A stretch of DNA of 64,000 nt from Pseudomonas viridiflava (GCF_003702045.1 NZ_RBTP01000022.1:1-64000), one strand, 5' to 3'. Counted from the first letter of the stretch, positions 28,041 through 38,075 are shown. Numbers and translations are program-made. Notes: generated from the letters alone by a model not told the origin.

Positions 28041-30683
28041 ATGCGCGACAACACGTCAGATTCCAATGAAGCAGTAAATGCCGACCAACCTGGCACACCC
28101 GCACGCATGAATTGGCGCGAGTTGCTGAGCAAGTATCGCCAGCCTATCGGGCTGGCCGTGATGCTGTTGCTGTTCGGACTGGCGCTGATCGCCTGTCGGC
28201 ACATGCTCATAGAGATGGACTGGTATGCGCTGCACGACTCCTTGTTCGCAGTGCCACTGCCCTCCTTGGGCGGCGCGTTGCTGGCAGCGATCATCGGTTA
28301 CGTCATCCTGATGGGTTACGAAATCTCCGCGAGTCGTTACGCCAACGTAGACCTGCCCACCAAAACGCTCATTCTCGGCGGCTTCACCTCCTTTGCCATT
28401 GGCAACGCGGTCGGACTGTCGATGCTGTCCGGTGGCTCGGTCCGCTATCGCCTGTATTCCCGGCATGGCATCGGCGCGATTGAAATTGCCCGCATGACCG
28501 TGTTCGCCAGCCTTTCGCTGGGTTGCGCGTTACCGCCCCTCGCTGCAATCGCAACCCTGAGCAACCTGTCCGGCGCGTCCCTGGCGCTTAAGCTTCCCGT
28601 TGAAGTGCTGGCTATCGTTGCGACAGCGGTACTGGTGGGCAGCGTGGCGCTGGCCGTTGCCATCTATCGACGCCGTCTGCCTGAGCAGGACATTCCCCAT
28701 AACATTCTGGTACGCCTCGGTCGTCGCACGCTGCGTCTTCCAGATCTGCGCCTGACCCTGATCCAACTGGTGATCACAGCGCTGGACGTTGCCGCGGCGG
28801 CGCTTGTGCTCTACATGCTGCTGCCCCATGCCCCGCCGCTGGGCGCGTTCATGCTGATCTACCTGCTGGCCCTGGCCGCGGGCGTCCTCAGTCATGTGCC
28901 CGGTGGGGTAGGCGTCTTCGAAGCGATTCTGCTGGCTGCATTTGCCAACGAGCTGGGTGCTGCGCCACTGGCAGCTGCCCTGCTGCTGTATCGCCTGATC
29001 TATGTGGTGCTGCCGCTGCTGCTGGCGTGCCTGACACTGCTGTTCACCGAAGCACAGCGATTGCTGCCGACCCGACAGGCGATGCGCGTCGCCTCGGGGC
29101 TCGCGGCCCCCATCCTGGCACTACTGGTTTTCTTGTCGGGGGTGGTGCTGCTCTTCTCTGGTGCCACCCCTGAAATCGATACCCGACTGGAAAACGTCGG
29201 CTTCATGATCCCCCATCGCCTGATCGACGCCTCCCACTTCGGTGCGAGTCTGGTCGGCGTGCTGTGTTTGCTGCTTGCCCAAGGCTTGCGCCGACGGCTA
29301 TCCGCAGCCTGGATGCTCACCGTGATTCTGCTGCTGGTAGGCGCGACGCTGTCGATGCTCAAAGGTTTCGACTGGGAAGAAGCCAGCCTGCTGCTTTTGA
29401 CAGCGTTGCTGCTGATGACCTTCCGCCGCTCGTTCTACCGCCCCAGCCGCCTTCTGGAAGTACCGTTTTCGCCGCTTTACCTGATCGCGAGTGTCTGCGT
29501 GGTGGGTGCCTCGATCTGGCTGCTGCTGTTCGCTTACCAGGACGTCCCTTACAGCCACAAGTTGTGGTGGCAATTCACGCTGGACGCTGACGCCCCTCGC
29601 GGCTTGCGCTCGGCACTGGGCAGCGCAGTTCTGCTGGTTGTGGTTTCCCTGACCTGGCTGCTGCGCACTGCGCGCCCTGTGATCAAACTGCCCGATGCAG
29701 CCGACCTCGACAAGGCTGCAGAGATTCTCAAGGCGTCCAGCCAGCCTGACGGCGGACTGGTACTGACGGGCGACAAGGCGATCCTGTTTCACCCGGCAGG
29801 CAATGCGTTTCTGATGTACTCGCACCGTGGGCGCAGTCTGGTGGCGCTCTATGACCCGATCGGCCCGACGCAACAGCGCGCCGAATTGATCTGGCAATTT
29901 CGAGATCTGTGTGACGTACACCACGCACGCCCTGTGTTCTACCAAGTGCGTGCAGAAAATCTGCCGTTCTACATGGACATCGGACTGACCGCCATCAAAC
30001 TGGGTGAAGAAGCCCGCGTCAATTTGCTGAGTTTCGATCTCGAAGCCAAAGGCAAAGAGATGAAGGACCTGCGCTACACCTGGAATCGGGGTGGACGCGA
30101 TGGCCTGTCGCTTGAAATTTATGAGCCGGGCGAAGCCCCCATCGACGAGCTGAAAGTGATTTCCGATGCGTGGCTGACGGGCAAGAACGTGCGGGAGAAA
30201 GGGTTCTCGCTAGGCCGCTTCAGCCCCGAATACCTTAAGTATTTCCGCATCGCCATCGTTCACTTTCAGGGCAAACCGGTTGCGTTCTCCAACTTGCTGG
30301 AAACCACCGGCCGCGAACTGGCCAGCCTGGATCTGATGCGCTCTCATCCGGATGCACCCAAGCTGACGATGGAATTCATGATGGTGGGCCTGATTCAGCA
30401 TTACAAAGCTCAGGGCTACTCACGCTTCAGCCTTGGCATGGTGCCGCTCTCCGGCCTGCAACCCAGACGCGGCGCCCCCCTGACCCAGCGCCTGGGGTCG
30501 ATGATCTTCCGTCGCGGCGAGCAGCTTTACAACTTCCAGGGGCTACGGCGCTTCAAGGACAAGTTCCAGCCCGATTGGGAACCTCGATATATGGCCGTGC
30601 CCGCCGGACTCGATCCGCTTGTGGCGCTGGCTGATACTGCCGCCCTGATTGCGGGCGGCCTGACTGGATTGGTGAAACGCTGA
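28041..30683 (+). CDS. mprF: Aminoacyl-phosphatidylglycerol synthase/flippase MprF
   Basis: MprF transfers an amino acid from aminoacyl-tRNA to phosphatidylglycerol and flips the product, lowering membrane negative charge and giving resistance to cationic peptides. In P. aeruginosa the orthologous enzyme makes alanyl-PG. The 880-residue product has an N-terminal polytopic flippase domain of about twelve to fourteen helices (to about residue 540) and a C-terminal DUF2156 GNAT-like synthase domain (about 560-870) with LRYTWNRGGRDGLSLEIYEPGE split over its active region. The ATG at 28041 has AAGGAG upstream. Its stop overlaps the virJ-like start by one base. Confidence 0.93.
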   Translation: MRDNTSDSNEAVNADQPGTPARMNWRELLSKYRQPIGLAVMLLLFGLALIACRHMLIEMDWYALHDSLFAVPLPSLGGALLAAIIGYVILMGYEISASRYANVDLPTKTLILGGFTSFAIGNAVGLSMLSGGSVRYRLYSRHGIGAIEIARMTVFASLSLGCALPPLAAIATLSNLSGASLALKLPVEVLAIVATAVLVGSVALAVAIYRRRLPEQDIPHNILVRLGRRTLRLPDLRLTLIQLVITALDVAAAALVLYMLLPHAPPLGAFMLIYLLALAAGVLSHVPGGVGVFEAILLAAFANELGAAPLAAALLLYRLIYVVLPLLLACLTLLFTEAQRLLPTRQAMRVASGLAAPILALLVFLSGVVLLFSGATPEIDTRLENVGFMIPHRLIDASHFGASLVGVLCLLLAQGLRRRLSAAWMLTVILLLVGATLSMLKGFDWEEASLLLLTALLLMTFRRSFYRPSRLLEVPFSPLYLIASVCVVGASIWLLLFAYQDVPYSHKLWWQFTLDADAPRGLRSALGSAVLLVVVSLTWLLRTARPVIKLPDAADLDKAAEILKASSQPDGGLVLTGDKAILFHPAGNAFLMYSHRGRSLVALYDPIGPTQQRAELIWQFRDLCDVHHARPVFYQVRAENLPFYMDIGLTAIKLGEEARVNLLSFDLEAKGKEMKDLRYTWNRGGRDGLSLEIYEPGEAPIDELKVISDAWLTGKNVREKGFSLGRFSPEYLKYFRIAIVHFQGKPVAFSNLLETTGRELASLDLMRSHPDAPKLTMEFMMVGLIQHYKAQGYSRFSLGMVPLSGLQPRRGAPLTQRLGSMIFRRGEQLYNFQGLRRFKDKFQPDWEPRYMAVPAGLDPLVALADTAALIAGGLTGLVKR

Positions 30684-32026
30684 TGATTCGACGCTCCTGG
30701 CGCCTTTTGCTCGCAGCCCTGGTAATTCTTCTTTTGGTCGCCGTGGGGGTCTGGATCTGGAACCGCCCCGCTCCGCCCGCCACCCTTGAACACTCAAGCC
30801 TGGACGACGGAGCCCCGCTGACCAGCGTGATACCCGCCACCCGTATCAATACCCGTATCGCGCTGGCCGTTACTGCCGAGGAGATGCTCACCGACAAGCA
30901 ATTGCTGGCCATGAGCAAAGACGCCTCGGCACGTATCGTCCAGGTGGTTCTGCCCAAAGACGACTGCGTGATGCAGCAGAAGACCTTTCAGAGCGCTCTT
31001 GAGAAGCTCGACGGCCCTGCGCTGGTGGTCGGCGGTATAGGCCCAGGCGCAACGTTGGCCTGGCGCTGGTTGGCCGGCCAGACCGATGACAAGGCGCAGG
31101 CCATTTCCGTAGGCTTTGAGCTTGAACACGTGTCCAATCCGCCGCCTGTAGTGGACGAAGGTGATACGCCGCCACGCATCTGCGACGTGCCGCTGCCCCA
31201 AAAAGCACCGCATGGCCATTGGCTGGCCGCCTGGAACGACGCGCCGGATGATCCCAGCGCCGCGTTCGTGCGCGATCAGAACAACGCTGACACCAGCATC
31301 AGTGATTACGACATTAAGTTGCCACAAGTATTGAACACCGAACTGCGCCATTTGCTCCTCGGTGAGAACGATGGCGGCGGTCTGGGTATTCCAGTCGTTG
31401 AAGTACCGGCCAGCCAACCGTCCGACACGGTAACGCTGTTCATGTCCGGCGACGGCGGCTGGCGCGACCTGGACAAGGTCGTCGCAGGCGACATGGCGAA
31501 GATGGGTTATCCGGTAGTCGGCATCGATGTGCTTCGCTACTACTGGGAACACAAGACGCCTGAACAGACGGCCGTTGACCTGACCGACCTGATGAACCAT
31601 TACCGTCAGAAATGGGGCACCAAACGCTTCATTCTTGCTGGTTACTCATTTGGTGCCGACGTGATGCCTGCCATTTACAACCGCCTGGCAACCGAAGACC
31701 AGAATCGCATCGACGCGATCATCCTGCTGGCCTTCGCCCGCTCCGGCAGCTTCGAGATCCACGTCGACGGCTGGCTGGGTAATGCTGGCAAGGAAGCAAC
31801 CACCGGCCCGGAAATGGCCAAGCTGCCTGCTGCCAAGGTGTTCTGCGTGTACGGCATCGAAGAGAAGAAAGACAGCGGCTGCACCGACACCACCGCCGTA
31901 GGCGAAACGGTCCAGTTGCCCGGCGGTCATCACTTTGATGAAGACTACCCTGCCCTGGCCAAACGCCTGATCGACGCCATCAACAAGCGTCAAGGCAAGA
32001 CAGGCGCAGCGACGGGCGCTCAATAA
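30683..32026 (+). CDS. VirJ/AcvB-family alpha/beta hydrolase, probable aminoacyl-PG hydrolase
   Basis: The 447-residue product has one N-terminal membrane anchor (LLLAALVILLLVAVGVWIW), then a periplasmic part with two domains, the second a VirJ-type alpha/beta hydrolase with LFMSGDGGWRDLDK and the nucleophile motif GYSFGADVMPAIYN. In P. aeruginosa the gene next to the alanyl-PG synthase encodes a periplasmic alanyl-PG hydrolase that tunes lipid levels, and Agrobacterium AcvB does the same for lysyl-PG. The one-base overlap with mprF (TGATG) indicates coupled translation, so synthase and hydrolase would be made in fixed proportion. Confidence 0.9.
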   Translation: MIRRSWRLLLAALVILLLVAVGVWIWNRPAPPATLEHSSLDDGAPLTSVIPATRINTRIALAVTAEEMLTDKQLLAMSKDASARIVQVVLPKDDCVMQQKTFQSALEKLDGPALVVGGIGPGATLAWRWLAGQTDDKAQAISVGFELEHVSNPPPVVDEGDTPPRICDVPLPQKAPHGHWLAAWNDAPDDPSAAFVRDQNNADTSISDYDIKLPQVLNTELRHLLLGENDGGGLGIPVVEVPASQPSDTVTLFMSGDGGWRDLDKVVAGDMAKMGYPVVGIDVLRYYWEHKTPEQTAVDLTDLMNHYRQKWGTKRFILAGYSFGADVMPAIYNRLATEDQNRIDAIILLAFARSGSFEIHVDGWLGNAGKEATTGPEMAKLPAAKVFCVYGIEEKKDSGCTDTTAVGETVQLPGGHHFDEDYPALAKRLIDAINKRQGKTGAATGAQ

Positions 32027-32044
32027 TCGGCCAGTAGCCTGAGC

Positions 32045-32083
32045 TAAAAAAATCCCGGCACCATGAGGTGGCCGGGATTTTTT
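32045..32083 (+). terminator. Terminator of mprF-virJ
   Basis: AAAAATCCCGGC(A)CC pairs with GG(T)GGCCGGGATTTTTT around a small loop, 18 bases past the virJ-like stop; the A and T runs on either side let it also serve the convergent gene. Confidence 0.85.
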
Positions 32084-32145
32084 ATGGGTGGTCACAGGGT
32101 ACATCCCCCGCCAAGTATCAACCCGGCGGACTTGTGAGATTGAGC

Positions 32146-32619
32146 TTATCGCCCGCTAGGTAAGGGCGGTCGCGTTTCCACCTGTTCAAGGCTCACGCGA
32201 TAGGTGGTGTACGTGTCGCCGTCTTCCAGATAAAGGTTGCTCTGGTAATTCGAGACCGCGCCTTTAAGTTTGATGTGTAGACCGTTGGAAACATGCTGGA
32301 TTACCACATCTTTCAAGTCAGTGTCCGAGACCAGAAAGGGAGGAGTCTTGCCGAGGCGCACCCTCATCGCCTCATTACTTCTGCCGCCACCGTCGTTGAC
32401 GTAGAAACGCAGCCTTTTGGGCTCATCCGGATCTCTGGCATCTTGAACAAGGTAGATCGACTGCCCCGGAATGAAATCTTGCGTCAGGACTATTTCAGAA
32501 GGAAATTCCGGTTTGTGCAGGTATGCATGGATGAGAAAGCCTGATAGGCAGAGAAAAAAGATAATCGTTAGATACTTTTTAACGCTGAATATGAGGGTTT
32601 GCAGTTCGGTCTTAGTCAT
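32146..32619 (-). CDS. Predicted membrane-anchored periplasmic protein, function unknown
   Basis: From ATG 32619 the product has 157 residues: a single transmembrane helix near the N-terminus (YLTIIFFLCLSGFLIHAYL, about 14-33) and a periplasmic domain rich in beta strands (VVIQHVSNGLHIKLKGAVSNY). There are no Cys and no motif I recognise. The frame is open further upstream to 32670, and neither start has a good SD site. It is convergent with virJ. The lower GC of its N-terminal part and lack of family recall suggest a lineage-specific gene. Confidence 0.6.
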   Translation of the reverse strand: MTKTELQTLIFSVKKYLTIIFFLCLSGFLIHAYLHKPEFPSEIVLTQDFIPGQSIYLVQDARDPDEPKRLRFYVNDGGGRSNEAMRVRLGKTPPFLVSDTDLKDVVIQHVSNGLHIKLKGAVSNYQSNLYLEDGDTYTTYRVSLEQVETRPPLPSGR

Positions 32620-32825
32620 AAGATTTAGCCGTAATCGAAAGTGAATGGCACACGCCTTCAACTGGCTCACTGAACCTGTCGATCAGGCCTGCGCCGTCCA
32701 GGCCGATACGCTCTTCATTGCCAAACGTCGCCCCAAATGCTGATGGGCACTGCCGTCGTTGGGCCAAGGACAGATGCAGTTTTCGCATTCATCAATGGCG
32801 CATACCGGCCCCGCATAAATGAAGC

Positions 32826-32850
32826 CTTGCCTGATTGCAGATCAGGCAAG
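32826..32850. repeat. Inverted repeat, 10-base arms
   Basis: CTTGCCTGAT and ATCAGGCAAG are perfect arms around TGCAG. No T run follows on either strand. It lies downstream of kup with a second, larger palindrome 85 bases away. Confidence 0.75.
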
Positions 32851-32933
32851 TGTCGCAAGAGAGTTGCACCGACCCGTTACCGAGGGGATCGGGATGGTAG
32901 ATAAAGTGGGGCCGAGTCGTGAATGCATCCTTG

Positions 32934-32963
32934 TGAGGTGCACTTAAACTTAAGTGCACCTCA
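32934..32963. repeat. 30-base palindrome (14-base arms) downstream of kup
   Basis: TGAGGTGCACTTAA and TTAAGTGCACCTCA flank two central bases (AC), a perfect inverted repeat. There is no T run on either side, so it is not a standard rho-independent terminator. It could be a protein-binding site, a strong mRNA 3' end hairpin for kup, or a mobile repeat. Confidence 0.85.
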
Positions 32964-33026
32964 TGTCTTGGCTTCACGGGATTATTCGGCTGACTTGGCC
33001 GGACGCGTGCACCCTATCCGCCAAAC

Positions 33027-34922
33027 TTACATCTCGACCTGGGTCCCCAGCTCGATCACCCGGTTGAAGGGCAGCTTGAAGAATCGCAGGTTACCGTTGG
33101 CGTTCTTGAGCATGAACGCGAACAGCGCTTCTCGCCAACGGGCCATGCCTTCCATCTTGGACGGAATCACCGTCTCGCGGCTCAGGAAGTAAGTCGTGCG
33201 CATTGGGCTGAAGTCCAGTTCTCGCAGAGGACACAGCGCCAGCGCCGCAGGCACGTCCGGCTCGTCGATGAACCCGAAGTGCAGGATGACGCGATAGAAG
33301 CCTTCGCCATGAGATTCCACTTCGAACCGCTGCTGGACCGGAACCCTCGGCGAATCCTCGTAGACCACCGTCAGCAGCACCACTTGGTCATGCAGCACCT
33401 GGTTATGCAGCATGTTATGCAACAGGGCATGGGGCACGGCGTCCGAGCGAGCGGTCAGGAACACAGCGGTGCCCTGCACTCGGTGTGGCGGCTGCACACG
33501 AATGCTGCCAATGAAGATCGGCAATGGCAGCCCACCCTCATCGATACGGTCAGCGAGCAGTTGCTTGCCCCGCTTCCAGGTGGTCATGAGGATGAACAGC
33601 ACCGCACCCGCCAGTACCGGGAAGGCACCGCCCTGAAAGATCTTCGGCACGTTGGCGGCGAAGAACAGGCCGTCCACCAGCAGCAGCCCCACCAGCAGCG
33701 GAATGGCCAGCAACGGCGGCCACTTCCACAACAGCAGCATGACCGAAGACACCAGAATCGTGGTACAGAGCATGGTCCCCGTGACTGCAACGCCATAGGC
33801 CGAAGCCAGTGCGCCAGACGACTCGAAGCCGATCACGAGCATGATCACGCCCGCCATCAGCGCCCAGTTCACCGCACCGATGTAGATCTGGCCCTGCGCG
33901 TCGCTGGAAGTATGCTGGATGTGCATGCGCGGAATATAACCAAGCTGGATAGCCTGCAAAGTCATGGAAAACGCACCGGAAATCACGGCCTGCGAGGCAA
34001 TGATCGTGGCCATCGTCGACAGACCGATCAGCGGCAGCAGCGCCCAACCCGGCGCCAGCAAGTAGAACGGGTTGCGAACCGTCTCGGGGTTGCCCAGCAC
34101 CAACGCGCCTTGTCCGAAATAATTGAGCAGCAAAGCAGGCAGCACCAGGATGAACCAGGCCCGGGAAATCGGCTTGCGACCAAAATGCCCCATGTCTGCA
34201 TACAACGCTTCAGCACCAGTCAGCGCCAGTACCACAGCACCTAGAATCGCAACGCCGATGCCCGGATGGATAATAAAGAAATGCACGCCCCACGCAGGAT
34301 TCACGGCCTTGAGCACTTCCGGGGACTGCATGATGCCGTAGACGCCTAAAGCGCCCAGCACCACAAACCAGGTCACCATCACCGGGCCGAACAGCACGCC
34401 GATGCGTGCCGTACCGTGTCGCTGAATCAGAAACAACCCGATCAACACCACCAGCGCCATTGGCACGATCCAGTGTTCCAGGCCATCGAACGCCAGTTCA
34501 AGACCCTCCATCGCCGACAACACCGAAACGGCCGGCGTGATCATGCTATCCCCGTAAAAAAGTGCTGCGCCGAACAGGCCGAACACCACCATCATCATCT
34601 GTAATTTGGGGTATTTGGCCGTCGCCCGCCGCGCCAGCGCCGTCAGGGCCATGATGCCGCCCTCGCCCTGGTTGTCGGCGCGCAGAATGAAGACCATGTA
34701 CTTGAACGACACGACCCAGATCAGCGACCAGAAGATCAGCGACAACACGCCCAGAATCGCGTCATGCGTGACCTCGACGCCATAGCCACCCTGAAACACC
34801 TCCTTGAGCGTATACAGCGGACTGGTGCCGATATCGCCATACACCACGCCGACTGCCGCGATCAGCAGCCCCACGGGCTTGGCAGCACTTCCAGAACCTG
34901 CATGACTGTTTGTTTGACTCAT
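33027..34922 (-). CDS. kup: KUP-family low-affinity potassium transporter
   Basis: The 631-residue product has about twelve transmembrane helices and the family start [22 protein letters not shown], which forms part of the K+ selectivity region, plus [13 protein letters not shown] hydrophilic C-terminal domain (about 470-631) is cytoplasmic. Kup imports K+ with protons, mainly at low pH or under osmotic stress. It is transcribed away from rimO across a 457-base divergent region. Confidence 0.95.
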   Translation of the reverse strand: MSQTNSHAGSGSAAKPVGLLIAAVGVVYGDIGTSPLYTLKEVFQGGYGVEVTHDAILGVLSLIFWSLIWVVSFKYMVFILRADNQGEGGIMALTALARRATAKYPKLQMMMVVFGLFGAALFYGDSMITPAVSVLSAMEGLELAFDGLEHWIVPMALVVLIGLFLIQRHGTARIGVLFGPVMVTWFVVLGALGVYGIMQSPEVLKAVNPAWGVHFFIIHPGIGVAILGAVVLALTGAEALYADMGHFGRKPISRAWFILVLPALLLNYFGQGALVLGNPETVRNPFYLLAPGWALLPLIGLSTMATIIASQAVISGAFSMTLQAIQLGYIPRMHIQHTSSDAQGQIYIGAVNWALMAGVIMLVIGFESSGALASAYGVAVTGTMLCTTILVSSVMLLLWKWPPLLAIPLLVGLLLVDGLFFAANVPKIFQGGAFPVLAGAVLFILMTTWKRGKQLLADRIDEGGLPLPIFIGSIRVQPPHRVQGTAVFLTARSDAVPHALLHNMLHNQVLHDQVVLLTVVYEDSPRVPVQQRFEVESHGEGFYRVILHFGFIDEPDVPAALALCPLRELDFSPMRTTYFLSRETVIPSKMEGMARWREALFAFMLKNANGNLRFFKLPFNRVIELGTQVEM

Positions 34923-35379
34923 CCACTACTCCCGGAAACCAGACATGAGGCTCAAAGCACTATGAACTTCACAACGCGTAACAATTCAGATGCGCCCAGA
35001 CATTGACACGCATAGACGCAATGGCGCGAAGCATAACGCAGCGGTGGAGGTAATTCTCTTACTAAGACAGTTGCCAAGGTGGTTGCATGACCTGCAAGCC
35101 CGCCGAAACGGATTTCATAACGCCCTCGTCACAACAACACAGGGCAGCCACGGCTGCTCGGGCGAAGGCAGTGCTTGTACGCTGAGTGAACCCAGAAGAC
35201 CGCTCATCCTTCCTTGGGCTTTGCCGCTGCCAGACAGCACTCGTCGTAAATCTTGTCCAAACGCTGGTCATCGCGTCCGCTCATCGCTAGAATTGCGCAC
35301 TTTTTGATCAGAGGCGCAACCAAGCGCCCAATCGGTGCCTGCGCGCAGTGTCCAGGCCCCCTTCACGCCGAGGTTCGCC
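34923..35379. other. Divergent region between kup and rimO
   Basis: About 460 bases with no recognisable gene. A TAGAAT -10-like element lies near 35287, upstream of rimO. Short frames on both strands have no domain. I see no riboswitch or hairpin-plus-T-run. Confidence 0.5.
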
Positions 35380-36723
35380 ATGTCCACCGTCACCACGCCA
35401 TCCGCCCCCAAGGTTGGATTTGTCTCACTCGGTTGCCCGAAAGCCTTGGTCGACTCCGAGCGCATCCTGACTCAGCTGCGCATGGAAGGTTACGAAGTCG
35501 TTGCGACGTACGAAGACGCCGACGTTGTGGTGGTCAACACCTGCGGCTTCATCGATACCGCCAAGGCCGAATCGCTGGAGGTGATTGGTGAGGCGCTGGC
35601 GGAAAACGGCAAGGTGATCGTGACCGGCTGCATGGGTGTCGATGAAAGCGTGATTCGCAAGGTACACCCGAGCGTTTTGTCGGTCACCGGTCCTCAGCAA
35701 TACGAGCAGGTCGTCAATGCCGTGCATGACGTCGTGCCGCCGCGCCACGATCACAATCCGCTGATCGATCTGGTACCGCCCCAAGGTATCAAGCTGACCC
35801 CGCGTCACTACGCCTACCTGAAGATCTCCGAAGGCTGCAATCACAGCTGCAGCTTCTGCATCATCCCGTCGATGCGCGGCAAGCTGGTCAGCCGTCCGGT
35901 GGGTGATGTGCTGGACGAGGCCAAGCGTCTGGTCAAATCTGGCGTGAAGGAACTGCTGGTCATTTCTCAGGACACCAGCGCCTACGGCGTCGATGTCAAA
36001 TACCGCACCGGTTTCTGGGACGGCCAGCCGGTCAAGACCCGCATGACCGAGTTGTGTCAGGCACTGGGCTCGATGGGCGTCTGGGTGCGACTGCACTATG
36101 TTTACCCATACCCGCACGTTGACGAGCTGATCCCGCTGATGGCCGCCGGCAAGATCCTGCCGTACCTGGACATCCCGTTCCAGCACGCCAGCCCGAAGAT
36201 CCTCAAGCTGATGAAGCGTCCGGCGTTCGAGGACAAGACCCTGGCCCGCATCAAGAACTGGCGCGAGCAGTGCCCGGACCTGATCATTCGTTCGACCTTC
36301 ATTGTCGGCTTCCCGGGCGAAACCGAAGAGGACTTCCAGTACCTGTTGGACTGGCTGACCGAAGCGCAACTGGACCGCGTTGGCTGCTTCCAGTACTCCC
36401 CGGTCGAAGGCGCGCCAGCCAATCTGCTGGATGCCGCCATCGTACCGGACGATGTCAAACAGGACCGTTGGGATCGCTTCATGGCCCACCAACAGGCCAT
36501 CAGCGCCGCACGCCTGCAAATGAAGATCGGTCGAGAGATCGAAGTGCTGATCGACGAAGTCGATGAACGTGGCGCGGTCGGTCGCTGCTTCTTCGATGCG
36601 CCGGAAATCGATGGCAATGTATTCATCGGTCTGGAGGATGACAGCGACGTCAAGCCAGGTGACAAGATCATGTGCCGCGTCACCGATGCCGACGAATACG
36701 ACCTGTGGGCCGAAATCATCTGA
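35380..36723 (+). CDS. rimO: Ribosomal protein S12 methylthiotransferase RimO
   Basis: RimO adds a methylthio group to Asp88/89 of ribosomal protein S12. The 447-residue product has the N-terminal UPF0004 domain with cluster Cys19, Cys55 and Cys84 (SLGCPKA, NTCGFID, GCMG), the radical-SAM motif CNHSCSFC (153-160) with PSMRG after it, and a C-terminal TRAM domain. The ATG at 35380 gives the usual start [19 protein letters not shown]; frames further upstream are not supported. Confidence 0.95.
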   Translation: MSTVTTPSAPKVGFVSLGCPKALVDSERILTQLRMEGYEVVATYEDADVVVVNTCGFIDTAKAESLEVIGEALAENGKVIVTGCMGVDESVIRKVHPSVLSVTGPQQYEQVVNAVHDVVPPRHDHNPLIDLVPPQGIKLTPRHYAYLKISEGCNHSCSFCIIPSMRGKLVSRPVGDVLDEAKRLVKSGVKELLVISQDTSAYGVDVKYRTGFWDGQPVKTRMTELCQALGSMGVWVRLHYVYPYPHVDELIPLMAAGKILPYLDIPFQHASPKILKLMKRPAFEDKTLARIKNWREQCPDLIIRSTFIVGFPGETEEDFQYLLDWLTEAQLDRVGCFQYSPVEGAPANLLDAAIVPDDVKQDRWDRFMAHQQAISAARLQMKIGREIEVLIDEVDERGAVGRCFFDAPEIDGNVFIGLEDDSDVKPGDKIMCRVTDADEYDLWAEII

Positions 36724-36742
36724 TAACGCCTTAAGCGTTCTT

Positions 36743-36778
36743 AAAAAGCCCTGCCCTTTCAAAACGGCAGGGCTTTTT
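36743..36778 (+). terminator. Terminator of rimO
   Basis: AAAAAGCCCTGCC, ten-base loop, GGCAGGGCTTTTT: a perfect stem with a T run, 20 bases past the stop. Confidence 0.92.
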
Positions 36779-36829
36779 CGTTCAATGTCGCGGTCTATGC
36801 AAAAACACATGGCTGGGAGCGCAAGCCCG

Positions 36830-37273
36830 ATGGAGCTCTACTTTCCAGATAAAAAGGACCACCCGCGATTGGCAGACGTATGGGAACGCTCTGTGCGTGC
36901 GACCCATGACTTCCTGCCGAACGCGTACATCACGCAGCTGAAGGGTTTGCTGCTCAAGCAGTACCTCGACAGCGTCACACTGTTCTGTACACGCGATGCG
37001 CGGCTCGACATCACCGGGTTTGCAGGCGTCAACAGACGCAAACTGGACATGCTGTTCATCGATCCGGATCACCGGGGGCAAGGGCTGGGATCACGCTTAC
37101 TGACTCACGCGATCTCGCGCTTCGATATCCAGGAGCTGGACGTGAACGAGCAAAATCCGCAAGCACTCGGCTTCTACCTCAAGCACGGTTTCAAGGTAGT
37201 CAGTCGCTCCGAGGTCGATGGTTTGGGGAACCCTTATCCGATGCTCAGAATGCGTCTGGATCGTCGCAACTAA
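36830..37273 (+). CDS. GNAT-family N-acetyltransferase
   Basis: The 147-residue product has the GNAT core: the acetyl-CoA loop HRGQGLGSRLL (Q/R-x-x-G-x-G/A, about 82-92), the strand LDMLFIDPDH before it, and the final NPQALGFYLKHGFKVVSRSE helix-strand. The substrate is unknown; the family includes antibiotic, protein and small-molecule acetylases. The ATG at 36830 is preceded by GGGAG about eleven bases away; an ATG at 36797 has no ribosome site. Confidence 0.85.
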   Translation: MELYFPDKKDHPRLADVWERSVRATHDFLPNAYITQLKGLLLKQYLDSVTLFCTRDARLDITGFAGVNRRKLDMLFIDPDHRGQGLGSRLLTHAISRFDIQELDVNEQNPQALGFYLKHGFKVVSRSEVDGLGNPYPMLRMRLDRRN

Positions 37274-37364
37274 CCAACTGGGGAGAGCAATTGCAATGTT
37301 GCTGCGATTAACCCGGCGCGGGCGGTTACAATGCAGCCTTTCTCATCAGTAAACGGCTTCTTTC

Positions 37365-38075
37365 ATGACAGACCCCATTCGCCTCTCCAAACGCCTCATC
37401 GACCTGGTCGGCTGCTCCCGCCGAGAGGCCGAACTGTTCATTGAGGGCGGCTGGGTCACTGTGGATGGCGTGGTTGTCGATGAACCGCAATTCAAAGTCG
37501 AGAACCAGAAGGTAGAACTCAGCCCTGAAGCCAAGGCCGACGCGCCGGAGCCGGTCACTATCATTTTTCACACACCCGCCTCGATGACGGCCGAAAGCGC
37601 GTTGCAGACGATCACGCCCGGCACGCTCTCCGAGGAACACAGCTACGGCAAGCGTCCGCTCAAGGGGCATTTCCTGCGCCTTGAAGCAATCTCTAGCCTG
37701 CAGGCCAATGCCAGCGGCCTGATGGTGTTCAGCCAGGACTGGAAAATCCTGCGCAAACTCACCGATGACCGCAGCAAGATCGAACAGGAATACGTAGTGG
37801 AAATCGCTGGTGAGATGGTGCCTCACGGCATGAATCGCCTGAATCACGGCCTGACGTACAAGGGCAAGGAACTGCCGAAAGTGAAAGCCAGCTGGCAGAA
37901 CGAAAACCGCCTGCGTTTCGCCATGAAAAATCCACAGCCAGGCGTTATCGCCCAGCTCTGCGAAGCCGTTGGCCTGAAGATTATCTCCATTCGCCGTATC
38001 CGCATCGGCGGTGTGTCAATGGGCAAGTTGCCTGAAGGGCAATGGCGCTACATGACGACCAAGGAAAAGTTCTAA
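37365..38075 (+). CDS. RsuA/RluF-type pseudouridine synthase-like protein lacking the catalytic Asp
   Basis: The 236-residue protein has an N-terminal S4 RNA-binding domain (LSKRLIDLVGCSRREAELFIEGGWVTVDG split over 7-35) and a pseudouridine synthase fold ending in LKIISIRRIRIGGVSMGKLPEGQWR, the normal RsuA-type tail. The catalytic loop, usually R-L-D-x-x-T-x-G-L, reads SSLQANASGLMVFSQD: the Asp position is Gln113 (codon CAG) and the preceding Arg is Ser. All pseudouridine synthases use that Asp, so this protein should not isomerise uridine by the known mechanism. It may be an RNA-binding paralogue. The frame is intact, so it is unlikely to be a simple pseudogene. Confidence 0.82.
   Translation: MTDPIRLSKRLIDLVGCSRREAELFIEGGWVTVDGVVVDEPQFKVENQKVELSPEAKADAPEPVTIIFHTPASMTAESALQTITPGTLSEEHSYGKRPLKGHFLRLEAISSLQANASGLMVFSQDWKILRKLTDDRSKIEQEYVVEIAGEMVPHGMNRLNHGLTYKGKELPKVKASWQNENRLRFAMKNPQPGVIAQLCEAVGLKIISIRRIRIGGVSMGKLPEGQWRYMTTKEKF

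Larger units (their letters stand above)
32620..33026. other. Intergenic region between the unknown membrane protein and kup
   Basis: About 400 bases without a convincing gene. It contains the two inverted repeats at 32826-32850 and 32934-32963. Short ORFs across it have no domain and overlap the repeats. Confidence 0.55.

Noticed and set aside
33279-34244. 321-codon frame antisense to kup
   Set aside because: Gln/Arg/His-rich composition typical of an antisense reading of a membrane protein gene.
35425-36810. 461-codon frame antisense to rimO
   Set aside because: A shadow of rimO with no domain; the rimO product shows all cluster cysteines.
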